Of a stretch of 64,000 nt of DNA, positions 42,396-51,978 are shown piece after piece. The stretch's first letter is position 1. Every line of letters starts with the position of its first letter. The position numbers and the translations under genes are program-made. The notes beneath the pieces were generated by a model. The model saw nothing but the letters and a program-made list of their open reading frames with translations, had not been told where the DNA came from and made no database searches. Origin of the DNA: DATEOR01 sp035296905 (GTDB lineage Bacteria > Actinomycetota > Thermoleophilia > Gaiellales > Gaiellaceae). Where the stretch lies: assembly GCA_035296905.1 (NCBI GenBank), contig DATHAA010000076.1:1-64000 (forward strand), given 5' to 3'.

Positions 42396-43682
42396 TTGGA
42401 TCCTCCGCGGGCCGTCGTCGTCGTCACCGGAAGCGAGCTCGTCCGCGGTGACCGTCGCGACCTGAACGGCCCGTTCCTCGCTCAGGAGCTCACGCGCCTT
42501 GGGCTCGAGCCCGACCGCGTCGTCGTCGTGGGCGACCGGCCCGATGAGCTCGCCACAGCGCTGGCGGACGGCCTCCAGGCGGATCTCTGCGTGATGTCGG
42601 GCGGGCTCGGGCCCACGCATGACGATCGCACAGTGGAGCTGCTCGCGGACTCCACGGGACGTGCGCTCTCGGTCGACGAGCGTCTGGCCGCCGAGATCGA
42701 AGCGTTCTCTCGCGGTGTCGCCGAGCGCCTAAAGCGTCCCTTCGGGGACTTCATGCCCGGAATCCGCAAGCAGGCATCCCTCCCGGAAGGAGGAATCTCG
42801 CTCGGGCTCGCCGGGACCGCGCCGGCCATCCTCCTCGAGCACGACGGAGGCCGTGTGGCGATCGCGCTTCCCGGCCCGCCGGCCGAGCTCCGCCGGCTCT
42901 GGCCGAACGCCGTCGCGCACCCGGCCGTGCAGGCGCTCGTGAGCAGGGCGGACGCGCCGGCGCGCCACTCGCTGCGCTTCTTCGGGCCCCCGGAGTCGGC
43001 AGTGGCACGCGTCCTCGACGAGAACGGGGGAGAGGAGGGCTTCGAGGCGACCGTCTGCGCGCGCGACCTCGAGATCCACGTCGACCTCGTGGTGCGGCCC
43101 GGCGGCGAGCCCGCAGCGGCAAGGCTGACCGACGCCCTGGTCGGGGCGTTCGCCGGCGACCTCTTCGCCCGCGACGACGAGCGGCCGGTCGAGGAGATCG
43201 TCCTCAACCTCTGCCGCCAGCAGGACCTGACTCTCGCCACGGCGGAGTCCTGCACCGGCGGGTTGATCGGCGCGCGGCTGACCGAGGTGGCCGGAGCAAG
43301 CGACGTCTTTCTCGGCGGCGTGATCGCTTACTCCAACGACGTGAAGGAGAAGCAGCTCGCCGTTCCCGGCGAGCTGCTCAGGGAGCACGGGGCGGTCTCG
43401 GCGGAGGTGGGGGCGGCGATGGCTGCTGGGGCGCGCAAGGCTCTCGGGGCCGACCTTGCGATCGCGGACACGGGGATCGCGGGTCCGGGCGGAGGAGCGC
43501 CCGAGAAGCCCGTCGGCCTCGTCTTTCTCGCCGTGGACGGGCCTGCACGAGCCCACACGATGCGCCTGCAGCTTGCGGGTGACCGGGAGACCGTCCGGGC
43601 GCGGGCTACCGCGCTGGCTCTGCACACGTTGCGGCGGGAGCTGTCGCATTTGGGCACGAAGGGGTCTGAGAACGGGCGCTAG
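42396..43682 (+). CDS. cinA: CinA family protein (NMN amidohydrolase / competence-damage inducible)
   Basis: 428 residues from TTG 42396, immediately after the RodZ-like stop. The N-terminal MoaB-like domain has VVVTGSELVRGDRRDLNGPF and VMSGGLGPTHDDRTVE. The C-terminal PncC domain has TLATAESCTGGLIGARL and ADTGIAGPGGGAPEKPVG (nicotinamide mononucleotide deamidase signature). It is a salvage/repair enzyme in the pyridine nucleotide cycle. cinA next to recA is a common bacterial arrangement. Confidence 0.93.
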   Translation: MDPPRAVVVVTGSELVRGDRRDLNGPFLAQELTRLGLEPDRVVVVGDRPDELATALADGLQADLCVMSGGLGPTHDDRTVELLADSTGRALSVDERLAAEIEAFSRGVAERLKRPFGDFMPGIRKQASLPEGGISLGLAGTAPAILLEHDGGRVAIALPGPPAELRRLWPNAVAHPAVQALVSRADAPARHSLRFFGPPESAVARVLDENGGEEGFEATVCARDLEIHVDLVVRPGGEPAAARLTDALVGAFAGDLFARDDERPVEEIVLNLCRQQDLTLATAESCTGGLIGARLTEVAGASDVFLGGVIAYSNDVKEKQLAVPGELLREHGAVSAEVGAAMAAGARKALGADLAIADTGIAGPGGGAPEKPVGLVFLAVDGPARAHTMRLQLAGDRETVRARATALALHTLRRELSHLGTKGSENGR

Positions 43683-43683
43683 G

Positions 43684-44229
43684 CTGGAAGGCGATGAGCG
43701 GCTTCGGCTCTTCTGCGCCCTGCTCCTGTCTCCCGCGACGCTGGACGGTCTCGTCGAGTGGCAGACGGCCGAGCTCGCCCCGCAGGGCGAGCAGCTGCGC
43801 CTCGTTTCTCGTGAGAACCTCCACGTCACCCTTGCCTTCCTCGGCGCGACGCCCTCGGGTCGAGCGGGGGAGGTCGTCGCGGCCCTGCGGGAGGTGTGTG
43901 CGGGTCGCGAGCGCCCGCTGTTCGCCGTGGAGCGCTACCGCGAGACCAGGAGCGTGGCGATGATCGTCCTGACGGACGCAGGCGGCCGTGGAGAGAGCGT
44001 CGCCGAGGCGCTCTTCGATGCCCTCGAGGGACGTGGCCTATACCAGCGGGAAGAGCGCCGCTGGCTGCCGCACGTCACAGTGGCGCGCTTTCGCAACCGC
44101 CCGCGGCTCAGCCCGTCACTTCCTGAGCTCGGTGAGGTCGCTCCGTCCGACGCGGCCGTGATGATTTCCCGTCTGCGTCCGGGCGGCGCGCAGTATGAAG
44201 TTTTCGAATCGGTGTCGTTAGGAGGTTGA
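43684..44229 (+). CDS. thpR: RNA 2',3'-cyclic phosphodiesterase (LigT/ThpR family), 5' end uncertain
   Basis: About 181 residues with the two HxTx motifs of the 2H family: ENLHVTLAFLG and LPHVTVARFRN. The coding frame has no ATG, GTG or TTG near its natural N-terminus (RLRLFCALLLSPATLDGL). The only ATG there (43694) is one frame off and would read MSGFGS. One missing base just after that ATG would give MSGLRLFCALLL, a normal start. So either an unusual CTG start (43684, used here) or a frameshift. It lies between cinA and recA, as in many actinobacteria. Confidence 0.75.
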   Translation: MEGDERLRLFCALLLSPATLDGLVEWQTAELAPQGEQLRLVSRENLHVTLAFLGATPSGRAGEVVAALREVCAGRERPLFAVERYRETRSVAMIVLTDAGGRGESVAEALFDALEGRGLYQREERRWLPHVTVARFRNRPRLSPSLPELGEVAPSDAAVMISRLRPGGAQYEVFESVSLGG

Positions 44230-44234
44230 ACGCT

Positions 44235-45329
44235 GTGGAGCGTGAGCAATCACTCGACGCCGCTCTGAGCCAGATCGAGCGGCAGTACGGTAAAGGCGCG
44301 GTCATGAAGATGGGCGATCAGGCCCAGGTTGCGATCCCTTCGATCTCGACCGGGTCGCTCTCGCTCGACGTCGCGCTCGGGGTGGGCGGGCTGCCTCGCG
44401 GCCGCATCGTCGAGATCTTCGGCCCGGAGTCCTCGGGAAAGACGACATTGGTCTACCACGTGATCGCCGAGGCTCAGCGGCGCGGCGGAATCTGCGCCTT
44501 CATCGACGCCGAGCACGCGATGGACCCGTCCTACGCCAGGCGCATCGGCGTGAACATCGACGATCTCCTCGTCTCGCAGCCCGATCATGGCGAGCAGGCG
44601 CTCGAGATCGCCGAGCTCCTCATCCGCAGCGGAGCGGTCGACGTCGTGGCGGTCGACTCGGTCGCCGCGCTGACGCCCAAGGCCGAGATCGAAGGCGAGA
44701 TGGGGGACAGCCACGTCGGGCTGCAGGCACGCCTCATGAGCCAGGCGCTCCGGAAGCTCGCCGGCACGCTCAACCGCACCGGCACCGTGGCCCTCTTCAC
44801 GAATCAGCTGCGGGAGAAGATCGGCGTCATGTTCGGCAATCCCGAGACGACGCCGGGCGGCCGGGCGCTGAAGTTCTACTCCTCGGTCCGGCTCGACATC
44901 CGGCGCATCGAGACCCTCAAGGAGGGCGTCGAGGCGATCGGTAACCGCGTCCGCGTCAAGGTCGTGAAGAACAAGGTCGCGCCGCCGTTCAAGCAGGCGG
45001 AGTTCGACATCATCTACGGCGACGGCATCTCGTGGGAAGGGACGGTCCTCGAGGTCGGCCTCGAGAAGAAGCTCGTGCAGAAGTCGGGCTCGTACTTCAG
45101 CTACGGAGACGAGCGACTCGGGCAAGGACGGCAGAATGCGACGGCCTTCCTGCGCGAGCATCCCGACGTCGCGGAGCAGATCCTTCGCGCTTTGCAGACG
45201 GAGCTCGGCCCCGACGCGGTCGTCTCGTCACGGCTCCTGCCGATCAGCGACGACGCGAGCACGCCGTCCCGGGCGGACGCGGAGGCCGAGGCGGCCGAGC
45301 AGGCCGCGGACGAGGTCGCAGCCGCCTAG
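44235..45329 (+). CDS. recA: Recombinase RecA
   Basis: 364 residues. RecA forms filaments on single-stranded DNA, drives strand exchange and triggers the SOS response. Walker A GPESSGKTTLVYHVIAE, VDSVAALTPKAEIEGEMGDS and the L2-region TGTVALFTNQLREKIGVMFG are present. The tail is Ala/Glu-rich. GTG 44235 is chosen over TTG 44226 because AGGAGG ends right at 44225, leaving nine bases to the GTG and none to the TTG. Confidence 0.98.
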   Translation: MEREQSLDAALSQIERQYGKGAVMKMGDQAQVAIPSISTGSLSLDVALGVGGLPRGRIVEIFGPESSGKTTLVYHVIAEAQRRGGICAFIDAEHAMDPSYARRIGVNIDDLLVSQPDHGEQALEIAELLIRSGAVDVVAVDSVAALTPKAEIEGEMGDSHVGLQARLMSQALRKLAGTLNRTGTVALFTNQLREKIGVMFGNPETTPGGRALKFYSSVRLDIRRIETLKEGVEAIGNRVRVKVVKNKVAPPFKQAEFDIIYGDGISWEGTVLEVGLEKKLVQKSGSYFSYGDERLGQGRQNATAFLREHPDVAEQILRALQTELGPDAVVSSRLLPISDDASTPSRADAEAEAAEQAADEVAAA

Positions 45330-45330
45330 G

Positions 45331-45918
45331 ATCACCGCGCTTCGCAGGGCGGGTCCCGGGCGCCTTTCCGTCGAGCTCGACGGGCAGGCGTGGCGGATGG
45401 TCCCCGAGGGGGTCGTCGTGCGCTGTGCTCTCCGCCCCGGCATCGTGCTCGACCGCCCGCTCGCCCGGTCTCTCGCTCGAGAGCTTCGCCGCGAGCGTGC
45501 CCTGGGGACTGCGGTGCGCTCCCTGCGCGCCCGGCCTCTATCCGAACGGCGGCTTCGCGAGCTGCTGCAGAGCCGTGGGGTGCGCCCGGACGCCGAGGAA
45601 GCCGTGGTCGGCACGCTCGCCGAAGCAGGCTTCGTCGACGACGGGCGGCTTGCCCGGGGCCGTGCTGTCGCACTTGCGGAGCGAGGGTGGGGGGATGCTG
45701 CCATCGAGGCCCGCCTCGCGGGCGAGGGCCTGCGAGAGGCAGACTTCGCAGCGGCGGTGGCCGAACTCGAGCCGGAGACCGACCGGGCCCGGCGCCTCGT
45801 TGCCGGCCTGGTCCCGCAGAAGGCCTGGGTGCTCCTCCAGCGCCGCGGATTCGACCTCGAGACCGTCGAATGCGTCGTGGGAAGCCTGGACGGGAACGGC
45901 GTGGAGGGGCTAGGATAG
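45331..45918 (+). CDS. recX: Regulatory protein RecX, start codon unclear
   Basis: About 195 residues. RecX binds RecA filaments and limits their activity. The family pattern is clear: RPLSERRLRELLQSRGVRPD, EAGFVDDGRLARGRAVALAE, RGWGDAAIEARLAGEGL and the C-terminal PQKAWVLLQRRGFDLETVEC. The natural N-terminus ITALRR begins at ATC 45331, two bases after the recA stop. No ATG, GTG or TTG occurs in this frame until ATG 45397. A rare ATC start, a later start or a small sequence error are all possible. Confidence 0.8.
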   Translation: MTALRRAGPGRLSVELDGQAWRMVPEGVVVRCALRPGIVLDRPLARSLARELRRERALGTAVRSLRARPLSERRLRELLQSRGVRPDAEEAVVGTLAEAGFVDDGRLARGRAVALAERGWGDAAIEARLAGEGLREADFAAAVAELEPETDRARRLVAGLVPQKAWVLLQRRGFDLETVECVVGSLDGNGVEGLG

Positions 45919-46099
45919 CCCTGCGTCACCACACACAAAAAAAGCCTGCATGGAACGGTTTTTCGTTCGAATCGGGAAATCTGCAACCACGACCCTTCGA
46001 AGCCCAGTTCATGACCAACGGCCCTGAGACCTGGAGGATGCGCCTCGAGTAGGCAGGCATAGGCCTGCTGGTTTCTGGACCACCGATCGACGAACCCGT

Positions 46100-46124
46100 T
46101 CCTACGGGCCTGACCACGTAGGAG
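46100..46124 (+). promoter_or_regulatory. Hairpin covering the rny ribosome-binding site
   Basis: TCCTACG (46100-46106) pairs perfectly with CGTAGGA (46117-46123) across a ten-base loop. The right arm contains most of the AGGAG ribosome site (46120-46124) of rny, six bases before its ATG. The fold would hide the ribosome site. The 212-base recX-rny gap holds another small stem GCAGGC-ATAG-GCCTGC and no gene. Confidence 0.55.
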
Positions 46125-46130
46125 CGAGGA

Positions 46131-47669
46131 ATGGTGATTCTCATCGGCCTCCTGATCGCCGGGATCGGGGCTGGCCTGGTTGTCGGCATCTACGTGGGAT
46201 CGCGCCTGCTGTCTTCCCGCCGCGCCGGTGCGACGGCGGCAGACAACCGCCGCTTGAGCGAGGAGGCGAAGCGAAGCGCCGAGGCGATCCGCCGCGAGGC
46301 CCAGGTGGAAGCGCGCGAGGAGGCGCTCAAGCTCCGCGCCGAAGTCGAGAACGAGCTGCGGGAGAAGCGGGGCGAGATCGTCAAGATCGAGGAGCGCGTG
46401 CTCGCCAAGGAAGAGGAGATCGACGGCAAGCTGATCGAGTTTGAGCGCCGCGAGCAGGGCCTCGCCGACCGGGAAACGCACCTCAAGGCGATGCAGGAGG
46501 AGGCCAAGGCCGCGGGGGAGCAGCAGATCAAGGAGCTCGAGCGAATCTCCGGCCTCACCATCGAGGAGGCGAAGCGGCACGTCCTGGAGCGCTCCGAGGA
46601 GCTCGTCCGCCACGAGATGGCGCGGATGGTGCGGCAGATGGAGGAGGAGGCGCGCACCGATGCCAAACGGCGCGCGCGGAACCTCGTTGCCGACGCGCTC
46701 CAGCGCGTGGCCGCGAGCCACGCGGCCGAGACGACGGTCTCTATCGTCGAGCTTCCATCCGACGACATGAAGGGCCGGATCATTGGCCGCGAAGGCCGGA
46801 ACATCCGCGCCCTCGAGAACATCACCGGCGTCGACTTCATCATCGACGACACCCCGCAGGCGGTCGTCCTCTCATCTTTCGACGGGGTTCGCCGCGAGGT
46901 CGCGAAGCTCACCCTCACGAAGCTCGTCGAGGACGGACGCATCCATCCCTCCCGCATCGAAGAGATGTACTACAGCTCCAAGGCGGAGATCGAGGAGCAC
47001 ATTCAGCAGGCGGGGGAGCAGGCCGTGTTCGAGGCCAACTGCGGGCAGATGCACGAGGAGCTCGTGAAGCTACTCGGCCGGCTTCGTTACCGGACGAGCT
47101 ACGGGCAGAACATCCTGAAGCACTCGCTCGAGTGCGCCCACCTTGCCGGGATCATGGCCTCCGAGCTCGGCGCGAGCGTCAAGACGGCCAAGCGAGCCGC
47201 CCTCTTGCACGACCTGGGCAAGGCGATGACGCACGAGGTCGAGGGCTCGCATGCGGTCATCTCGGCGCAGCAGGCAAAGCGCTATGGCGAGTCCCAGCAC
47301 GTCGTGCACGCGATCGAGGCGCACCATTACGAGGTGCAGCCCCAGACCGTCGAGGCGGTGCTGGTGATCGCCTCGGACGCGATCTCCGCCTCCCGCCCCG
47401 GCGCGCGCGGAGAGAGTCTCGAGAACTACATCAAGCGCCTCGAGTCCCTGGAGAAGATCGCCTCTGCGAAGAAGGGCGTGGAGCGGGTGTACGCTCTCCA
47501 GGCTGGCCGCGAGATCCGCGTCATGGTCAAGCCGACGGAGGTCGACGACGACACCGCCGTGCTCCTCTCACACGAGATCGCCCGCGAGATCGAGGACCAG
47601 CTCGAGTACCCGGGTCAGATCAAGGTGACCGTGATCCGGGAGTCTCGAGCGACTGAATTCGCGAAATGA
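46131..47669 (+). CDS. rny: Ribonuclease Y
   Basis: 512 residues. This membrane-anchored endoribonuclease initiates mRNA decay. An N-terminal transmembrane helix (MVILIGLLIAGIGAGLVVGI), a long coiled coil (~60-190), a KH domain with GRIIGREGRNIRALENITGV, and an HD domain with the metal-binding HDLGKAMTHEVEGSHAVI are all in place. Length is standard. The recA-recX-rny-miaB order is conserved in Gram-positive bacteria. The 3' end abuts the end of the convergent pseudogene with no gap. Confidence 0.97.
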   Translation: MVILIGLLIAGIGAGLVVGIYVGSRLLSSRRAGATAADNRRLSEEAKRSAEAIRREAQVEAREEALKLRAEVENELREKRGEIVKIEERVLAKEEEIDGKLIEFERREQGLADRETHLKAMQEEAKAAGEQQIKELERISGLTIEEAKRHVLERSEELVRHEMARMVRQMEEEARTDAKRRARNLVADALQRVAASHAAETTVSIVELPSDDMKGRIIGREGRNIRALENITGVDFIIDDTPQAVVLSSFDGVRREVAKLTLTKLVEDGRIHPSRIEEMYYSSKAEIEEHIQQAGEQAVFEANCGQMHEELVKLLGRLRYRTSYGQNILKHSLECAHLAGIMASELGASVKTAKRAALLHDLGKAMTHEVEGSHAVISAQQAKRYGESQHVVHAIEAHHYEVQPQTVEAVLVIASDAISASRPGARGESLENYIKRLESLEKIASAKKGVERVYALQAGREIRVMVKPTEVDDDTAVLLSHEIAREIEDQLEYPGQIKVTVIRESRATEFAK

Positions 47670-49549
47670 TCAGGGTTTGACGGCGAACGACGCGGTCACG
47701 ACCTGGCCGTTGGGCAGCGTCATCTCGATCCGGTAGGTGCCGCTCGGATCGGCAGCGCCTTGGCCGAGAGGTTGTACGTGTAGGTCCCGCCGACGAAGCG
47801 CATGAACCCGGTGCGGTCGGCGCCGGACGTCGACACGAGCTCGTTGACCTCCTGCGGCGGCGGCGCGTCCGAGGTCTTGACGACGCGGATGCGCACCTGG
47901 AGGTCGGAGGGGGTGTCAGCCGTCGCAGTCGGCGATGCTGCTCTTCACGGGAATCGTGCTGGACGACTTGAACACGTCCTTCGCGCGGTCGCCGAGCGGG
48001 CGCAGAACGGTCACTACGTAGTTCACGCGCGCGGAGGCATCGGCCGACCCGGTCCCGCCCTCGTCGTCGGTGACCGTCACGGTGGCCTGGTAGGTCGCCG
48101 CCGTCGCGTACGTAGGGGTCGCGGAGAACGGGCTCGAGACCGAGCCGAGGGACTCGGGAGCGGAACCGTCCCCCCAGTCGACCGATGCCGTGAACGAATC
48201 CGGGCCCAGTTCCGCGAAGCTCACAGCGTGGCGTTGTTCGCGCCGCAGGTCACCGCTCCGGAGGAGAACGAAGCAGCGACGGTGGGCTCGACGTTCGTCA
48301 CGCTCACGGTTGCGGTCGAGACCGCGCTTAGCCCGCCCTCGTCTGTCACCTGGACGGCGATCGAGTGCGTCGCGCCTCCTGGCCTGAACTCCTGCACGCG
48401 CCCGCTGACCTGGACGGCGTCGCCGACGGCGGTCGGAGCTGAAGTCGTGAAGACGAAGATGCCTTCGGAGGTGGCGTCGTCGGCGTCCGGGTTCGGATCC
48501 TGCATCCAGAAACCGTTCGAGCTCCGCGCCGTGACGATTCCCGGCACGCTCGAGACGTTCTGGCCGGCCAACGGCGAGATGTGCGCCTCGCCCTGGATCT
48601 CGTGGATCGCTGCGGCGCCACGGTCGTGAAGCTCCAGACGTAGTTCGGGGCCATCGTGTTGGGCGGGTCGTCGACGTCCTGGTCAGTGACTGCCCGGCAA
48701 AGACGGTCACGGTGCACGTCTCGTTCGCGGGGAAGTCGCTAGCCGGATCGAGCGTGTATGTGGTCGCGCTGCCGCCGGCCGTGGCGGAGTGGTTGCCGCT
48801 CGAGCCGAACGAGATCGAGAACCAGGCTCCCGTGACATCGACCGGCTCGCTGAACGTGACGCTGCTGTTCGCGCCCACCGGGACGTTCGCCTCGCCGCTG
48901 CCGGGAGACGTCGAAACCACCTGGGGAGGCTGGTCGCCGGGATTGCTCTCGTGGGCGCCGAGCCCGTCGAAGGTGTCGGTTGCGAACCCGTTCCACTCGT
49001 CCGCTGGGTTGAAGGCGTCGCTGCCGTTGGGGTCGCCGGCCTGAATGGTTGCCTTGCGGCGGAGGGTGTTGTCTGCGGTGCTCGTGAGCCCGGTTCCTCA
49101 TTCGGTACCGGGATCGGAGCCAACTGCCCGATGACGTCGAGCACCGCCGTCCCTCTGCGCAGGACGACCGCGTCGTCGCCGTTGAACCAGCCCGCGCCGT
49201 TCGTCTGATCGGCCTGGGCAAGGATGGTCCCGTTCGCCGTGCTCTGGGCGAGCACGGAGACGTCGCCGTTCGCGAGCGAGCCAGTGAGGTTGATCGTGAG
49301 CCCGGCCGTGCCGCTGCCGTTGAAGAACATCTGGACCTTGTAGCCCTGGGCGGTCAGGTCCACGGGCGCACCGGTGCCGTTGAAGATCTCCAGTGCCTTG
49401 TTATTGCTCGTCCCCTCGATGTACTCGGAGAAGAAAAGGTCAGTCGGCGCCGCGGCCGCACTGGAGACGGAAACGACAAGCAGCAGCGCCGCGACCAGAG
49501 TGACGAAGCCGGCAAGCAGACGCCTCCGGCGTGAGCTCAAGAAAGGCAC
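47670..49549 (-). pseudogene. Decayed secreted lamin-tail/Ig-like/NucH-type nuclease-PKD protein
   Basis: The minus-strand start at 49549 gives a signal peptide and a lamin-tail domain (FFSEYIEGTSNNKALEIFNG, WFNGDDAVVLRRGTAVLDVI). After frame changes come a Big_5/Ig-like domain (NVPVGANSSVTFSEPVDVTG), the N-terminal OB-type segment of extracellular NucH/ExeM nucleases (GFWMQDPNPDADDATSEGIF), then abruptly PKD-like sequence (IAVQVTDEGGLSAVSTATV, FTASVDWGDGSAPESLG). A terminal domain (GFMRFVGGTYTYNLSAKAL and, one frame over, YRIEMTLPNGQVVTASFAVK) ends at 47670. At least four frameshifts are needed, and the nuclease catalytic domain is absent at an in-frame junction near 48350. It interrupts the rny-miaB pair. 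Confidence 0.8.
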
Positions 49550-49629
49550 GCTGATTTCCCCCAGGGTTTCGACGGCCGCCCGATCCTATTGCCACTCCCT
49601 GGCGAGACAAGGCCGTTTCCGTCGCTACA

Positions 49630-50961
49630 GTGCCCGACGTGCGGACCTACTTCGTATCCACCTTCGGATGCCAGATGAACGCGCACGATTCCGAGCGGAT
49701 CAAGGGCATGCTCGAGTCGCTCGGACTGGGGGAGGCGCGCTCGCAGGACATCGCTGACGTGATCGTCTTCAACACGTGCACAGTGCGCGAGAAGCCCGAC
49801 CAGCGGTTCGCCGCTCACCTCGCTCAGGCGCGGGCACTCAAGGCACGAGAACCGGAGAAGGTGATCGCCGTCGGCGGCTGCTACGCGGAGGCGCAGCGCG
49901 AGCGCATCTTCGAGCTCTATCCCGAGGTGGACGTGGCTTTCGGCCCGGGGTCGATCTCACACCTCGCGGACTGGGTCGGCGCCGGCGGCGAGGGCATCGT
50001 GCGGGGAAGGTTCGCGGAGTGGCGCGAGTTTGCGGCCGATCTGCCGACTCGGCGGGAACGTCGCTTTCAGGCGTGGGTGCAGATCTCGATGGGCTGCAAC
50101 TCGAAGTGCGCCTACTGCATCGTCCCCGCGGTACGCGGGCGTGAGCAGAGCAGAAGGCCGGGGGACATCGTCGCGGAGGTCACCGCGCTCGCCCGCGACG
50201 GCGTCCGCGAGGTGACGCTCCTCGGCCAGAACGTCAACTCCTGGGGACGCGACCTCGCGCCTGAGCTCAGGACGGAGTTCGGCGAGCTCCTGCGCGCGCT
50301 GGACCGCGTCAGCGGCATGGACCGGGTCCGTTTTACCAGCCCGCATCCCAAAGACTTCAGAGATCCAGTGATCGCCGCGATGGCGGAGTGCGATGCAGTC
50401 TGCGAGCACATTCACCTTCCCCTCCAGTCGGGCTCCACGCGCATTCTCAAAGCGATGCGGCGCACGTACAGCCGGGAGCGCTATCTCGCCCTTGTGGACA
50501 AGCTGCGCGCCGCGATTCCCGACCTCGCGCTCACAACCGATCTCATCGTCGGGTTCCCGGGCGAGACCGAGGAGGACTTCGCCGAGACGGTCGAGGTGGT
50601 CGAGGAGGTGGGCTACGACGGCGCGTTCACCTTCCTCTTCAGCGCGCGCAACGGTACCGAGGCGGCGACGATGACCGACCAGGTGCCTGACGAGGTGAAG
50701 GCCGAGCGCATCGAGCGCCTCATCGATGTCGTGCAGGGGCTCGCCGCCCGCCGGAACGCGGAGCGCGTGGGCCGGATGGAGCAGGTACTCGTCGAGGGCC
50801 CGAGCAGAACCGATCCTGAGGTGCTGCGGGGCCGCACCCGACGGAACACCACGGTCAACTTCACCGGGGATGCCGAGCCCGGCGCGCTCGTCAACGTCCG
50901 CATCGAGGACTCGACGTCGACGACGCTGCGCGGCAGGCAGGCAGCCCTCGTCGCAGCCTGA
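49630..50961 (+). CDS. miaB: tRNA-2-methylthio-N6-dimethylallyladenosine synthase MiaB
   Basis: 443 residues from GTG 49630. This radical-SAM methylthiotransferase acts on A37 of tRNAs reading UNN codons. The UPF0004 domain (STFGCQMNAHDSERI, FNTCTVREKPDQRF), the radical SAM cysteines in MGCNSKCAYCIVP, the LPLQSGSTRILKAMRRTYSR segment and a C-terminal TRAM domain are complete. It is divergent from the decayed gene and upstream of miaA, which makes its substrate. Confidence 0.96.
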   Translation: MPDVRTYFVSTFGCQMNAHDSERIKGMLESLGLGEARSQDIADVIVFNTCTVREKPDQRFAAHLAQARALKAREPEKVIAVGGCYAEAQRERIFELYPEVDVAFGPGSISHLADWVGAGGEGIVRGRFAEWREFAADLPTRRERRFQAWVQISMGCNSKCAYCIVPAVRGREQSRRPGDIVAEVTALARDGVREVTLLGQNVNSWGRDLAPELRTEFGELLRALDRVSGMDRVRFTSPHPKDFRDPVIAAMAECDAVCEHIHLPLQSGSTRILKAMRRTYSRERYLALVDKLRAAIPDLALTTDLIVGFPGETEEDFAETVEVVEEVGYDGAFTFLFSARNGTEAATMTDQVPDEVKAERIERLIDVVQGLAARRNAERVGRMEQVLVEGPSRTDPEVLRGRTRRNTTVNFTGDAEPGALVNVRIEDSTSTTLRGRQAALVAA

Positions 50962-50979
50962 CCCGCTCTTCCCACATTC

Positions 50980-51001
50980 CGCGCGCCACCCGCGCGCTTT
51001 T
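50980..51001 (+). terminator. Short GC-rich terminator between miaB and miaA
   Basis: CGCGCG-CCACC-CGCGCG followed by CTTTT: a six-bp stem with a short T-run, 19 bases after the miaB stop and 48 bases before miaA. The T-run is short, so termination may be partial. Confidence 0.5.
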
Positions 51002-51048
51002 CCCGAATAGGCTGGAAGCGGAGGGAGGCCCGCGGCGGCCCCGGTGTC

Positions 51049-51945
51049 ATGTCCACCGCTGACCTGTCTGGGATGGTCATTGCGATCTTTGGGCCCACGG
51101 CGAGCGGCAAGTCGGCCGTCGCGGAGGCGATCGCAGACACCGTTCCTGCCGAGATCGTCTCCGCCGACTCGATGCAGGTCTACTACGGCTTGCCGATCCT
51201 CACGAACCAACCCGAGCGGCCCACTGCGCTCGTCGGCATCTGGCCGCTCGACCACGAAGGCACCGTCGCCGAATACCAGCGTCTCGCGCACGAGGCCGTC
51301 GACGGTGCGTTGGCCCAGGGACGCACGCCGATCGTCGTCGGCGGCACCGGCCTCTACTTCCGCGTTGCACTCGCCGACCTCGAGCTCCCGCCCGCGCCAC
51401 CGCCCGGCGCACGCGAGCGCTGGGAGCGCCTCTACGACCGGAATGGGCCCGAGCAGGCGCATGCCGCCCTCGCCGAGCGCGACCCGGAGGCGGCACAGGC
51501 CGTCCACCCGAATGACCGCCGGCGCGTCGTCCGCGCCCTGGAGCTGTGCGACGCGGGCGGATCGCTCGCACCGCCCCGCGACCGCCTCTGGAGCGAGGAG
51601 ACCCGCCACCCGACGCTGATCTTCGGCCTCGACGTTCCGAAAGACGCCCTCGACGAGCGCATTCGCGAGCGCACCGAGGCGATGTTCGCGAGCGGGGTGG
51701 AGAAGGAGGTCGCCCGCGCGCTTGGGGCCCCGATCTCACGGACCGCAAGCCAGATCATCGGCCTGCGCGAGGTCGCCGAGCTTCCACGCGACGAGGCGGT
51801 CGCCGCGATTGCACTACGCACACGCCGATATGCCGCTTACCAACGCAAGTGGATGCGCCGGATCCCCGGTATTCAAACGGTTTCGCCCGACCGTCCGGCG
51901 CAAGAGACCGCAGCCGAGCTCCTCGCACAGGCGCAGAGAGCCTGA
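51049..51945 (+). CDS. miaA: tRNA dimethylallyltransferase MiaA
   Basis: 298 residues. It adds the isopentenyl group to A37 of tRNA. The P-loop FGPTASGKSAVAEAIAD, SADSMQVYYGLPILTN (DSMQVY motif), VVGGTGLYFRVAL and the C-terminal RRYAAYQRKWMRRIPGIQ are present. It follows miaB, completing the i6A to ms2i6A pathway, and precedes dapF by 33 bases. Confidence 0.95.
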   Translation: MSTADLSGMVIAIFGPTASGKSAVAEAIADTVPAEIVSADSMQVYYGLPILTNQPERPTALVGIWPLDHEGTVAEYQRLAHEAVDGALAQGRTPIVVGGTGLYFRVALADLELPPAPPPGARERWERLYDRNGPEQAHAALAERDPEAAQAVHPNDRRRVVRALELCDAGGSLAPPRDRLWSEETRHPTLIFGLDVPKDALDERIRERTEAMFASGVEKEVARALGAPISRTASQIIGLREVAELPRDEAVAAIALRTRRYAAYQRKWMRRIPGIQTVSPDRPAQETAAELLAQAQRA

Positions 51946-51978
51946 GGGCGAAGACCGCTTCGTTACGCTGTCGGCGCT

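Noticed and set aside
45919..46099. tRNA in the recX-rny gap (GTTCGAATC looks like a T-loop)
   Set aside because: No matching acceptor stem, D-arm or anticodon arm can be built around it.
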